Shown here: positions 17,358-25,761 of the stretch, piece by piece
Layout: every line of letters begins with the position of its first letter
Numbering within the stretch: the stretch's first letter is position 1
Source: Calothrix sp. NIES-2100
Lineage (GTDB): Bacteria > Cyanobacteriota > Cyanobacteriia > Cyanobacteriales > Nostocaceae
Assembly: GCF_002368195.1 (NCBI RefSeq)
Contig: NZ_AP018178.1
Span: 7,452,645-7,516,644, forward strand
Length of the DNA: 64,000 bases
Direction: 5' to 3'
Notes under the pieces: model-generated
The model's database searches: none
Told to the model about the DNA's origin: nothing
The model's input: the letters and a program-made list of their open reading frames with translations, nothing else
Program-made: the position numbers and the translations under genes

Positions 17358-18218
17358 TTAAGCTGGGGAAATATTTGTGAGGTAATTGACTAAATCAGCT
17401 TGGCTAGTGAAATCTAACAGCGCCTCGGCTAAATCTTCTAATTGAGCGATCGCTAAAGCTCGAATCTGCTGTTCCGTCTGGGGTTCAATTGCACCTAAAC
17501 GGCGTGTCACAAGACGCAGAACCAGTTGTAGCGCCTCTTGTTTCTTTCCTTGTTCTTCTCCCTGTTGCAATCCCTGTTGCAATCCCTTCTGCAAAATATC
17601 CTGGTAAATCACAGATTCTTGCATAATATCCTCTCGAAAAAGCTGTGTAATTAAACTTTTGTCAAACCGCAAACCAGCTAGAAGTTGTACGCAAGCTGAT
17701 ATATTTTGTCGCTCATCTGTTTCTTCAATCATATCGACAGCCGCCGCGACTTGCTGTAATAAGTCTGGGGGTGAGTTGCTTTGCGCTAATGTCGCCAGGG
17801 GTAATAGTGCGGGGTTAGCTAGCAAAGGGGTGGGATCTTCTTCCCAGAGGCGAATGACGCGGTATTTATGTATGGTGTTGGTGTCTACATATTGAGTTTG
17901 AAAAGCAATTTCTGATGATGTCGCTTGCAGGAAAATTAGCACCTGCTGAATATCACACCAATATTGACGTTTCAATCTGGTGTAATAATCCAGCATCCGA
18001 AAGTCAAGCGGTGGTGTGGATTTGGGCGAAGTTTGAAACTCTAAATGCAGGATTTGATTGGCGATTTGCAGAAAGGTAACAGAATCAGCGCGAATGGGTT
18101 CGAGAGTCAATTCGGTTTTAAGTACTTGGATATCTGAAGTTTCAGATGCAAGTAACCATCTGGCAAAATCGGCTGGGTAGGTTTCTGCGAGGTATTTGCA
18201 AGTGTTATCGTAACTCAA
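17358..18218 (-). CDS. Rpn/PD-(D/E)XK nuclease-like family protein
   Basis: 286 residues starting MSYDNTCKYLAETYPADFARWLL. The core LTLEPIRADSVTFLQIANQI followed by LHLEFQT gives a D...E-x-Q pattern of the PD-(D/E)XK fold. The next region (RMLDYYTRLKRQYWCDIQQV) matches the transposase-like Rpn family common in cyanobacteria. The C-terminus has the Gln/Gly repeat GLQQGLQQGEEQGKKQE and a DUF4351-like tail (LVTRRLGAIEPQTEQQIRAL). Rpn proteins are DNA endonucleases linked to recombination and, in some cases, phage defence. The role here is unknown. It is not flanked by terminal inverted repeats of an insertion sequence. Confidence 0.82.
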   Translation of the reverse strand: MSYDNTCKYLAETYPADFARWLLASETSDIQVLKTELTLEPIRADSVTFLQIANQILHLEFQTSPKSTPPLDFRMLDYYTRLKRQYWCDIQQVLIFLQATSSEIAFQTQYVDTNTIHKYRVIRLWEEDPTPLLANPALLPLATLAQSNSPPDLLQQVAAAVDMIEETDERQNISACVQLLAGLRFDKSLITQLFREDIMQESVIYQDILQKGLQQGLQQGEEQGKKQEALQLVLRLVTRRLGAIEPQTEQQIRALAIAQLEDLAEALLDFTSQADLVNYLTNISPA

Positions 18219-18335
18219 GGCCTTACGCTTACTCGGTAACTATATTTTGCAATAAAGCGTAGGCGTAGCCAGCCTTAGGCATCGCCTGCGTAGTGGTTTA
18301 TCCCCTGAATTCTGAAAAAAACTGCGATAGACGGG

Positions 18336-18361
18336 TAGGGACACAACATTGTTGTGCCCTA
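18336..18361. repeat. TAGGG-CACAACA near-perfect palindrome
   Basis: TAGGGACACAACATTGTTGTGCCCTA can fold on itself with one mismatch. It is a small dispersed palindrome type, related by its GTAGGG ends to the element at 17251. Confidence 0.55.
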
Positions 18362-18478
18362 AAGAATAATTTATATGTCGCCAACATTCTTTAAATTGGT
18401 ATTAGCTGTACTACACCACTACGTTTTCATAGCCGCGATTTCTAATTGCTAAGTATATTTGCTGTTTAAAGAGGAGTT

Positions 18479-18730
18479 GAGCCTCATTCACGAGGAAAAT
18501 AACCTCATTAATGAACTTCTGAGCCTCATTCACGAGGAAAATAACCTCATTAATGAACTTCTGAGCCTCATTCACGAGGAAAATAACCTCATTAATGAAC
18601 TTCTGAGCCTCATTCACGAGGAAAATAACCTCATTAATGAACCTCAGAGCCTCATTCACGAGGAAAATAACCTCATTAATGAACTTCTGAGCCTCATTCA
18701 CGAGGAAAATAACCTCATTAATGAACTTCT
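18479..18730. repeat. Six tandem copies of a 42-bp unit (two 21-bp halves), coding for heptads
   Basis: Six 42-base units begin at 18479, 18521, 18563, 18605, 18647 and 18689. They are almost identical; the fourth ends ACCTCA instead of ACTTCT. Each splits into two 21-base halves sharing CCTCATT. Read on the plus strand it encodes the 14-mer LSLIHEENNLINEL; on the minus strand AQKFINEVIFLVNE. Both are heptad-like. Open frames run through on both strands (18459-18740 plus from a TTG; 18411-18701 minus from a GTG), so the coding strand, if any, is undecided. Confidence 0.9.
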
Positions 18731-18733
18731 GAG

Positions 18734-19065
18734 GGCATAGTCAAAGATGAAGATATCAGCTTTTTAGAAAAATTTAGCTTAGAAAACTGTCCCGACTTCC
18801 AAGAACAGATTAAAGCGGAACTAGGCTATTTGACGCATGGTTCCAGCTTACTCGACAAAGCGATCGCCTAGCCGAGGAAAAGAAACAAAAGAGCGATCGC
18901 AATTTGCAAATCACCATTTTAGCCGTAGGTACTGGCATAGGCGCAGGCGGAATTATGGTATCTAGTTACACTTTAGTGCAAAGCGATCGCCTGCTCACCC
19001 TTGTGAAAACTCCAGCAATCCCCAATGAATTGGGAAGCCTACACTGTACCGCAAGGTCAGTGTAG
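18734..19065 (+). pseudogene. Decayed membrane-protein C-terminus with a frameshift
   Basis: Downstream of the tandem array, frame 2 reads GIVKDEDISFLEKFSLENCP and on to LGYLTHGSSLLDKAIA, then stops at 18869-18871. Overlapping it, from about 18853 to the stop at 19063-19065, frame 1 reads RQSDRLAEEKKQKSDRNLQ followed by a clear membrane segment (ITILAVGTGIGAGGIMVSSY) and LVQSDRLLTLV. Joining the two frames near 18840-18855 would give one continuous protein, so I read this as the remnant of a frameshifted gene. The parent family is not recognised. The tandem array may have been part of the same gene. Confidence 0.55.
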
Positions 19066-19198
19066 GTAGTTCACTTAGCATTTTTTTACCTTCTGCCTAC
19101 TACCCTCTGCTCTCTGCCTTTCTTCGGTCACATAGCAGATTTTTCAGCCGAAAGCTGTTAATCGCGCGATAATTAATATAGAGATCAAAGTAATTGAT

Positions 19199-19393
19199 AT
19201 GTCTTCTACGCCATGCCCTAGTTGTGTAGTTGCCCTCAATCAACAACAGGAGCAAAATATCTCTCATCACAACCAGTGTCAAGATATTCGAGATAAGCAC
19301 AGCAAAACTGTAGTCAAAAATTGTACTGTGGTTGAAAATGGTCGAGTAGTAGTTAAACCATTACAACCACTACCTACTGAGACTGCTGATTAA
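19199..19393 (+). CDS. Small Cys-containing hypothetical protein
   Basis: 64 residues (MSSTPCPSCVVALNQQQEQN..., ending LQPLPTETAD) from the ATG at 19199. It carries a CPSC pair near the start and further Cys at about residues 27 and 42. No family is recognised and no Shine-Dalgarno sequence is seen. It ends 3 bases before the stop of the convergent potassium-channel gene. The protein-like composition and tight fit make it plausible, but it could be chance. Confidence 0.4.
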   Translation: MSSTPCPSCVVALNQQQEQNISHHNQCQDIRDKHSKTVVKNCTVVENGRVVVKPLQPLPTETAD

Positions 19394-19396
19394 AAT

Positions 19397-20320
19397 TTAA
19401 CTTCCTTCATCCAGAGGTAAGACATCGTGGAAGGCTTGGTAATCAATATAGCGATGTCCATCATCTGTTTCATGTATGATATTCACAAACTCATAATTCC
19501 AAAGAATATCAGTAGAACCATAGGTATGACGAGCATGAACAACCTGTGCTACTGTTTCATCAATACCGCTGAGGGAAACCACAATCGAGGTATGCATTTT
19601 AACTAATAATTCTTGTGTCATTCCATATAGCGGGCTAAACTCATCAATGATATGCATCGCTGACCAACTTAATGTAAAGCTAGGTGATAGATTCCGCCGC
19701 AGCGTGAGATCGTAAATCCGCCGCATCTTGTGTCCCTCAGCAGTGACTTCATCTCGCATCAAGTACACTCGCATTTGAGCTTCGAGAATCTGGTTGCGCC
19801 GTTGATTAGCTGTGCGGAACATGAGAGTTGGCTCACCATCATGGGCTGTAATCACAGCGACACGGCTAAAAACTACACGCGCAGTAGGACGAGAGAAGCG
19901 AGCAAACGCCAATCCAGTCATCAAAGCAATACCCATCAAACCTGCGATCGCTTCAATAGTGACGATAGTATTGGCATAAGTTGTTTTCGGATACATCGCC
20001 CCGTAGCCAATAGATGCCAGGGTTTGCACGCTGAAAAAGAAGACATCTAAAAAATTACCAGGTCGAGCATTCTCAACACAGTCTCCTCCTGCTAGATAAG
20101 CTAAAGCAAATATGGCATTAATCACCAAATAGGCGACAGCAATTAGCAGTAAAAAGCCAGTCCAAGGAATTGTCAACAAAAGATGATAAGGGTCGCGCCA
20201 GTAAGAATACCAAGCACCCAAGCCCACAATCTTAAACTGTCCGTCCCTAATTTTGATGTATACTCGCTCAAGCCGATGTGGGTCGTGCTTGCGGAAAATT
20301 TTCTGCAATCGAAATTTCAT
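19397..20320 (-). CDS. Inward-rectifier (KirBac-type) potassium channel
   Basis: 307 residues. The slide helix and TM1 (SYWRDPYHLLLTIPWTGFLL) are followed by the pore helix and selectivity filter QTLASIGYGAMYP (GYG at 105-107), then TM2 (about 117-140). A C-terminal cytoplasmic Kir domain follows (VVFSRVAVITAHDGEPTLMF, RTANQRRNQILEAQMRVYLM, FTLSWSAMHIIDEFSPLYG). Tetramers in the inner membrane would pass K+, gated by the cytoplasmic domain and lipids. Length is typical of KirBac. The ATG start at 20318-20320 lies inside the first unit of a heptamer array, with no ribosome binding site upstream. There is no alternative Met before the pore, so I keep it. Confidence 0.92.
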   Translation of the reverse strand: MKFRLQKIFRKHDPHRLERVYIKIRDGQFKIVGLGAWYSYWRDPYHLLLTIPWTGFLLLIAVAYLVINAIFALAYLAGGDCVENARPGNFLDVFFFSVQTLASIGYGAMYPKTTYANTIVTIEAIAGLMGIALMTGLAFARFSRPTARVVFSRVAVITAHDGEPTLMFRTANQRRNQILEAQMRVYLMRDEVTAEGHKMRRIYDLTLRRNLSPSFTLSWSAMHIIDEFSPLYGMTQELLVKMHTSIVVSLSGIDETVAQVVHARHTYGSTDILWNYEFVNIIHETDDGHRYIDYQAFHDVLPLDEGS

Positions 20321-20360
20321 TTGTCATTTGTCATTGGTCATTGGTCATTGGTCATTGGTC
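20317..20360. repeat. STRR array covering the kir start codon
   Basis: Six heptamers (TCATTTG twice, then TCATTGG four times) from 20317 to 20358. The CAT of the first unit is the complement of the kir initiation codon, so the leader of that mRNA is made of repeats. Confidence 0.85.
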
Positions 20361-20445
20361 TTCCTTGTCCCCTTTGCTCCCCTGCTCAGGAGCTCCCCTA
20401 CCCTCTGCCTTGACTTAATAACAACCAGGTGCTGATCTATCGTTT

Positions 20446-21624
20446 ATGAATCGACATTTTTGGATTACCGCTTTAATCGCCTTTATTAATTCCCTCAGTT
20501 TTACGATTTTAATTCCTATTATCTATCTTTATGGCAAACAATTTGAACTCAGTGATTTTCAAACCAGTTTATTATTTTCCATTTACTCTATATCTCAGTT
20601 TTTTGCGACTCCAGTCATTGGTAAACTCTCCGATCGCTTTGGTAGAAAGCCGTTATTGATTATTAGTTTAGCGGGAACTGCGATCGCTAACCTAATGGCT
20701 GGCACAGCAACAACAGCAGTCGCTCTCTTCCTCGCCCGATTTCTCGATGGGATTACAGGCGGTAATGCTTCTGTCGCCCAAGCCATTATTTCTGATATCA
20801 CTACTCCTGAGAATCGCGCTAAAGGTTTTGGGATTTATGGCGCAGCATTAGGGCTAGGCTTTGTCTTAGGGCCAGCCACAAGTTTGTTAGCACAGCAGAT
20901 TTCCTTGGGCGCTGGGTTTCTTGTTTCGGGTGCGGTAGCATTCTTAGCTGTGATCATCACAATTTTCCTTTTACCGGAAACCCTTAAAAACAAGGCGGAA
21001 AAATATCAAAACATTTTTGATATAGGTTTAGATAATTTAATTAAAGGTCTGTTTCTTCCTAAAGTTGGTATTCTGCTGATTATTAACTTTTTTATTGGCA
21101 CTACTTTTACTATTTTCACCTACGCCTTTCAACCATATTTTTTGAATGTTTTAGGGCAAAATAGTCAAAATTTAACACTGATGTTTCTCGTGTTTGGTGT
21201 GCTGGGTGTGATCATGCAAACTTGGGGAGTATCAATTCTCAGTCGCAAATTTAATTTAGTCAAAATATTATTTTTAGGTTTATTTATCCGCAGTCTTTCG
21301 TTTAGTTTAATGCCAGTTTGGGCTAATATTATTTATTTTGTAGCAGTCAGCATCCTCTTTTCACTGTTCAATTCTCTAGTGCAACCGATGATCAACGCCT
21401 TAATTTCCCTGAATGCTCAACCCCAAGAACAGGGAACTGCTTTAGGATTGAATGCTTCTTATTTAAGCATCGCCAATGGTGTGGGGCCTGTGATTGCAGC
21501 AATGCTGATTAACCAATCAAATCCCACAACCTATGGCTATCCTTTATATTTAGCCGGAACCCTGACATTTTTAGTTTTATTTTTGGCGATCGCTACTCGG
21601 CAAAAATATACACCAAAAAATTAG
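20446..21624 (+). CDS. MFS transporter (DHA1/TetA-like)
   Basis: 392 residues with about twelve hydrophobic segments. The cytoplasmic loop between TM2 and TM3 carries the MFS A-motif GKLSDRFGRKPLL. LFLARFLDGITGGNASVAQA and GFGIYGAALGLGFVLGPA in TM5 match the drug/proton antiporter family (TetA, Bcr type). It likely exports a small molecule across the inner membrane using the proton gradient; the substrate is unknown. No regulator is adjacent. Start: ATG at 20446. Confidence 0.9.
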   Translation: MNRHFWITALIAFINSLSFTILIPIIYLYGKQFELSDFQTSLLFSIYSISQFFATPVIGKLSDRFGRKPLLIISLAGTAIANLMAGTATTAVALFLARFLDGITGGNASVAQAIISDITTPENRAKGFGIYGAALGLGFVLGPATSLLAQQISLGAGFLVSGAVAFLAVIITIFLLPETLKNKAEKYQNIFDIGLDNLIKGLFLPKVGILLIINFFIGTTFTIFTYAFQPYFLNVLGQNSQNLTLMFLVFGVLGVIMQTWGVSILSRKFNLVKILFLGLFIRSLSFSLMPVWANIIYFVAVSILFSLFNSLVQPMINALISLNAQPQEQGTALGLNASYLSIANGVGPVIAAMLINQSNPTTYGYPLYLAGTLTFLVLFLAIATRQKYTPKN

Positions 21625-21683
21625 GGTGAGCAATGCCCACCCTACTACTAGCTAACAGGAGAAAAGCTGATTTTTTATTTTTA

Positions 21684-22592
21684 CTATGCTTTTGGTGCTT
21701 GACCTAGAGAACAGCGATCAAACCACTCTTGGTATTTCTGGCGGTATTCCTCATTGTCAACCACAATTGAGACTCGTACCTGTTGATAACCAGGTTGCTT
21801 CTCTAAGGCGATCGCATTCAAAAGTAAGCTAGCAATTTTCGGAGAGCTAAACAAGCCGCTGACAGTTAAACCATTGTCCAAACTTGCAACTTCAGGTATT
21901 TCTGACGCTTCCGTCAAATTAATATCGGCTATTGTCTCTTCCCCTAAATCAATTTCTGCTAGCTGTTTATATTCGGGGCTGACTTGTTCGACAATCAATT
22001 TCTCACGCCGGACAGGAACTTGTACCATCCGCGTTTCAATTTCTTTGCGGACAATTACATCACCTACTTTCCGTTTGCTACTATTAATAACTAATCTTTC
22101 TTCTAGTAACTGAATAATCTCTTCTTCCTGAACTTCTGCTACACTTGTAGTTTCTAGACTACTATTGATAGTTGGATTATTAGCTATTTGTCCATTTGAG
22201 CCATCTGACATGATCTGCCCGCCTTGTTTGTGCGCTGATACATTTTCTGGTGTATTGTCTATTTCCGATTTTTCTAAATCTAGGAAAATCGATTGAGTCG
22301 GGTTATCAATTTTCTGAATTCTCTGGCTTCGCAATTGTAAAAAATTATCTGTATATTGCTTACTATTAGATTCTAGGCTGTATTGATTATCCCATTGAGA
22401 TATAACTAAGTTTAGGCGATTTTCTGAATCCAAAATTAGATTTTTGACTTCACCTATCAGTTGTCCTTTTTTATCTAGCACAGCAAAATTTTTCACTTTA
22501 CTGCTCAAATTATCCAGCATTTTGCTAATCCGGTTACTAATATTTGCTGGATTGGCTATTTCCGATTTCCTTGTCACAGTTTGGCTATTCAT
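21684..22592 (-). CDS. DUF2382-domain protein
   Basis: 302 residues. An N-terminal PRC-barrel-like part (KNFAVLDKKGQLIGEVKNLI) is more diverged than in the two paralogues upstream. Residues about 155-205 are a DUF2382 unit: IIQLLEERLVINSSKRKVGD, then VPVRREKLIVEQVSP. The C-terminal 90 residues (GLFSSPKIASLLLNAIALEK, YQQVRVSIVVDNEEYRQKY) are extra. DUF2382 proteins are linked to stress responses in cyanobacteria and other bacteria; the mechanism is unknown. It is in line with the two genes at 22762 and 23999, separated by a hairpin at 22709. Confidence 0.82.
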   Translation of the reverse strand: MNSQTVTRKSEIANPANISNRISKMLDNLSSKVKNFAVLDKKGQLIGEVKNLILDSENRLNLVISQWDNQYSLESNSKQYTDNFLQLRSQRIQKIDNPTQSIFLDLEKSEIDNTPENVSAHKQGGQIMSDGSNGQIANNPTINSSLETTSVAEVQEEEIIQLLEERLVINSSKRKVGDVIVRKEIETRMVQVPVRREKLIVEQVSPEYKQLAEIDLGEETIADINLTEASEIPEVASLDNGLTVSGLFSSPKIASLLLNAIALEKQPGYQQVRVSIVVDNEEYRQKYQEWFDRCSLGQAPKA

Positions 22593-22708
22593 AAGGCAAT
22601 AATTATTAACTAACTGCTTTGGGGACGTAAAACTATAGCTTTTATTAACTAGCTTTTATTAAATGCGATCGCCAAAAATAAAAATTGATAATTGTGGTTT
22701 TGAGGATT

Positions 22709-22743
22709 TAGATCCCCGACTTCTTGAAGAAGTCGGGGATCTA
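22709..22743. terminator. Hairpin repeat (GATCCCCGACTTCTT family)
   Basis: TAGATCCCCGACTTCTT pairs with AAGAAGTCGGGGATCTA across a one-base centre. It lies just after the stop of the leftward DUF2382 gene at 22762, as expected of a terminator, and before the next one. Confidence 0.65.
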
Positions 22744-22761
22744 GCAGCATAGCGATGTTAA

Positions 22762-23643
22762 TTAACGTTCTTCAATTGGTAGTCCACCAGTAGTATCTAC
22801 ATCTAATTCTTCCCGACGGACAGTTGCTTGAGCTTCAGAGGTTTCTTGCTCCACAACTTTTGTGACTCTCACTTCTTCACGCACAACTGCTTCTTTGCGA
22901 ATATCGGGAGTTTCTTCATAGATTTCCACGCGAGCTACTTCACCTTCGCGGAAATTAGCTTCGCCAGGAGCAACAGGACGACCAGCATCTGTTGGGGTGA
23001 CACGCTCAATTACTACGCGCTCTTTTTCCAAAGGTACTGCTACTCTTGCAGTATCAGTTTCCACGCGCTTACCAATCGCTACTTCTCCCGCTTTTTGACG
23101 TTTTTTACCAGCAATTAGTCTTTCTTCATACAATTTCAGAGTTTGGTTATCACTCTCATTGATGTTAAACAAAGAAGGTTCTTGTTCATAAGTGTATGTA
23201 TCGCGGTTATAAGCAGGATAGCTTGCATCTAGAGGTGCAGAAGGATTTAGAGGTCTTGATGTGTCAACAGCAGATGTTGCATCTACAGGACGGCGGTATA
23301 CTCCACGTACCTGCTCTTCATAATCGTAATCAATACCTGAGCGTTCATTGAACTCTGGTAATTCTTCAGCTTGTTGTCTGGTCATACCAATGGCGTAGAC
23401 ACGGTCAACGTTATAGTCAATCCGAGCGCGTCCAATGGGTAGCAATACTTTTTTACCAAAAATCCAGAAGCCTAAGTCAACGACTAAATAACGAAAATGT
23501 CCTTCATCATCTACTAAAACATCGCTGATACTACCAATCTTCTCATCTCTACCTTCCGCGTAAACACCAAGACCTTTAATATCATTACCCTGAAAAGTAT
23601 CTTGGTAGTTAGGATCAAAATCTTGTAGTTTATAAAGTGCCAT
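22762..23643 (-). CDS. PRC-barrel plus DUF2382 protein
   Basis: 293 residues. Residues 1-110 are a PRC-barrel-like unit (MALYKLQDFDPNYQDTFQGN, KIGSISDVLVDDEGHFRYLV, VLLPIGRARIDY). Residues about 165-285 form the DUF2382 unit: LKLYEERLIAGKKRQKAGEV, VAVPLEKERVVIERVTP, then RKEAVVREEVRVTKVV. Charged, Val-rich repeats typical of the family suggest a rod or scaffold. A ribosome binding site (AGGAAAAAATATC before the ATG) supports the start. It shares most of its sequence plan with the gene at 23999, so the pair arose by duplication. Probably a stress-induced cytoplasmic protein. Confidence 0.9.
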   Translation of the reverse strand: MALYKLQDFDPNYQDTFQGNDIKGLGVYAEGRDEKIGSISDVLVDDEGHFRYLVVDLGFWIFGKKVLLPIGRARIDYNVDRVYAIGMTRQQAEELPEFNERSGIDYDYEEQVRGVYRRPVDATSAVDTSRPLNPSAPLDASYPAYNRDTYTYEQEPSLFNINESDNQTLKLYEERLIAGKKRQKAGEVAIGKRVETDTARVAVPLEKERVVIERVTPTDAGRPVAPGEANFREGEVARVEIYEETPDIRKEAVVREEVRVTKVVEQETSEAQATVRREELDVDTTGGLPIEER

Positions 23644-23998
23644 GATATTTTTTCCTCAGTCTTTAAATCTCATCTGCTATTATCTAAACTATATTTTTAT
23701 TGACGTTATTTCATCTTTCTCACGACTGAATTCAGTTGATGATTTTCATCTTAAGAAATAGATATTTAATGTTTTACCATGCAAATTTATTTTTTTAATG
23801 ATGGTGGTTAAATCAATAAATTAACTTTCATTTAAAATATCAAGAGTGCAGGCAAAGTTGATTATTATCTCCGCCTGCACTATAAATTCTCGAAAGTACC
23901 CAATTTGTAGGCTGTATCAGAAACTTGTACAATTGCAGCACTCTCAATAGTTAGCACTGACGCACCCTACAAAAATTCTCATACCGTAGTCTAGGTAA
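23644..23998. other. Intergenic region between PRC/DUF2382 paralogues
   Basis: About 355 AT-rich bases, with one clear hairpin (23845-23881) described separately. The promoter of the 22762 gene should be between that hairpin and 23643. Nothing else is visible. Confidence 0.5.
23845..23881 (-). terminator. Hairpin downstream of the 23999 gene
   Basis: AGTGCAGGC (23845-23853) and GCCTGCACT (23873-23881) form a 9-bp stem with a 19-base loop, about 120 bases past the stop of the leftward gene at 23999. It lacks a strong U-run, so termination is only likely. Confidence 0.45.
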
Positions 23999-24835
23999 TT
24001 AAATAGCTATATCTCTGGGCGGATTTGTTTCATTCACATCCAAATTACCGGAAGTGTCAATATCTAACTCTTCTCGGCGCACTGTTTCTTCTGCTTCAAC
24101 AGTATTGCTATCTACTACTTTCCTCACTCGGACTTCTTCCCGGACAACAGTTTCTTTACGAATATCTGGTGTTTCTTCGTAAACTTCTATGCGTGCTACT
24201 TCTCCTTCTTGAAAATGTAATTCTTGTGCATTGACTACAGTTTCTGTGGTTGGAGTCACTCTTTCAATCACAACACGCTCTTTTTGCAAAGGAACAGAAA
24301 CTTGTGCAGTTTCCGTTTCAATGTGCTTACCTACTGTAACTTCTCCTGTTTTTACACGATTTTTACTAGCAATTAATCGCTCTTCATATAGTTTGAAGGT
24401 TTGTTGATCTTGAGCATTCAATTCAAATAAATCAGGTGCTTGGTAACCCGATGTTCCTTGCTCGTTAGTTAATTGACCGATTGGTGGGTGATAAACATTG
24501 CGGACATTTTCTTCATAATCTTCATTAACAACAATGTTTTCGCGATATTCAGGTAAGCGTTCTACCTGCTCTTTACTCAACCCATCAACATATACTTTCT
24601 TTTCAGAATAATGAATATGAGCAAGACCAATAGGTAATAATATTTTCTTATTACCACCCTCAAAGCTGGTGTCAATAACTAGATAGCGGAAACGACCATC
24701 GTGGTCAACTAAAGCATCGGCAACTGAGCCAACTCTCACACCACCTTCAGTATAGAGTTCTAAGGCTTTAACATCATCACCACCAAATATTTCTCGGTAG
24801 TTAGGTTCAAAATCTTCAAGTTTGTATAGAGGCAT
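23999..24835 (-). CDS. PRC-barrel plus DUF2382 protein (paralogue)
   Basis: 278 residues with the same layout as the gene at 22762: a PRC-barrel-like N-terminus (MPLYKLEDFEPNYREIFGGD, RVGSVADALVDHDGRFRYLV, ILLPIGLAHIHY) and a C-terminal DUF2382 (FKLYEERLIASKNRVKTGEV, VSVPLQKERVVIERVTP, RKETVVREEVRVRKVV). The linker lacks the Ala/Asp/Ser-rich insert of its neighbour. The two probably have overlapping stress roles. A 579-base spacer with its promoter lies upstream. Confidence 0.9.
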   Translation of the reverse strand: MPLYKLEDFEPNYREIFGGDDVKALELYTEGGVRVGSVADALVDHDGRFRYLVIDTSFEGGNKKILLPIGLAHIHYSEKKVYVDGLSKEQVERLPEYRENIVVNEDYEENVRNVYHPPIGQLTNEQGTSGYQAPDLFELNAQDQQTFKLYEERLIASKNRVKTGEVTVGKHIETETAQVSVPLQKERVVIERVTPTTETVVNAQELHFQEGEVARIEVYEETPDIRKETVVREEVRVRKVVDSNTVEAEETVRREELDIDTSGNLDVNETNPPRDIAI

Positions 24836-25414
24836 AAATTCTTTAAAACTAGTTGCAAATATCTATACATCAGCCTATAAATTATTGAATTGATTTTCAT
24901 CCTGCTGGCGGCTGAATTTATTTGCAAGAGTTCGGGTAGCGACTTCATCCTGAAGAACTGAAGAGCTTCATCAAGAGTCTGAGATTATCGATGATGGTGA
25001 ATTTATGTATAACTAAAGTTATATATAAATTTATTTTATAAATTAAGTCTCTTACTTTAGTATGAGAGCGTTAGGCAGAGAGTCGCAATCTGAAAGTAGT
25101 GTAAAGATTTTTATCAATTTTTGGCACTTTAATCATCTAAATATGACCTAGAAGTGGAATTGAGTTAAGAAAGTTAGCGCCAATGAAAAAGTTTTCATCA
25201 CCATGAAAGGGGACAAATGACTCTTAACTGTTGACGGTTGACGGTTGACGGTTGACTGTAACAACTGACAACTGACAATTGCTTTTTTTACAAAAATTAA
25301 ATAAGAGTTATCTAGGATACCAAAGTTGTGTTGATTTATTTCTAGTTATTGATTTAATTAGTAGTTGGTTTAGAGTAAAGATAAAACCTCACAGATGAAA
25401 ATGGCAAAATTTGT
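24836..25414. other. Intergenic region with heptamer repeats
   Basis: About 580 AT-rich bases between divergent genes. It holds the heptamer array at 25230-25281 and otherwise no recognisable RNA or gene. Both promoters must be here. Confidence 0.45.
25230..25281. repeat. STRR heptamers, opposed halves
   Basis: TTGACGG three times and TTGACTG (25231-25258) run one way; ACAACTGACAACTGACAA (25261-25278) runs the other way, giving a potential hairpin. Confidence 0.7.
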
Positions 25415-25756
25415 ATGTGGAAAACTGTGTTCTTGACACTAATTTTGTTGATTGCCTCAGTTTTACTGATTGCGGAAACGACTTTTGCAACGCCTTGGAT
25501 GGAAGGGAATTCATGGCTGGCTGAAAATACTGTGAACGCTGTTTCACCTGAGGTAACTCCATCGCCGGAATTACCTCAGGCTAAAGTTGATGAGTCCCAG
25601 AGTAATCAGCAAACAGCAGACAGCAAAACGGAGAATGAAAATTCTACTCCTGAAAAACAATCTGCTGTCAACTCTGTTCGTCCTCAAGCTGCTAATCCTT
25701 ACGATATGGAAGCGATCGCGAAATATAATCAGGAAAATTATGGGGCTGGAAACTAA
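25415..25756 (+). CDS. Small secreted or anchored protein, unknown function
   Basis: 113 residues from the ATG at 25415. The first 27 (MWKTVFLTLILLIASVLLIA, then ETTFATP) are a signal peptide or membrane anchor. The rest is Gln/Ser/Asn/Glu-rich and probably disordered (DESQSNQQTADSKTENENS), ending in a more ordered NPYDMEAIAKYNQENYG. That tail has a patterned look and may be the conserved part. No family recognised. It ends 5 bases before the stop of the convergent multicopper oxidase gene. Confidence 0.65.
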   Translation: MWKTVFLTLILLIASVLLIAETTFATPWMEGNSWLAENTVNAVSPEVTPSPELPQAKVDESQSNQQTADSKTENENSTPEKQSAVNSVRPQAANPYDMEAIAKYNQENYGAGN

Positions 25757-25761
25757 GCTGA

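Noticed and set aside
17358..18218. Insertion sequence with transposase
   Set aside because: The gene is Rpn-type and no matched terminal inverted repeats or target duplications flank it.
18479..18730. CRISPR array
   Set aside because: The repeats abut with no variable spacers, are 42 bp and code in frame; no cas gene is present.
20183..20435. Two plus-strand ORFs opposite the kir start
   Set aside because: Largely translations of the heptamer array (repeated IGHWSLV).
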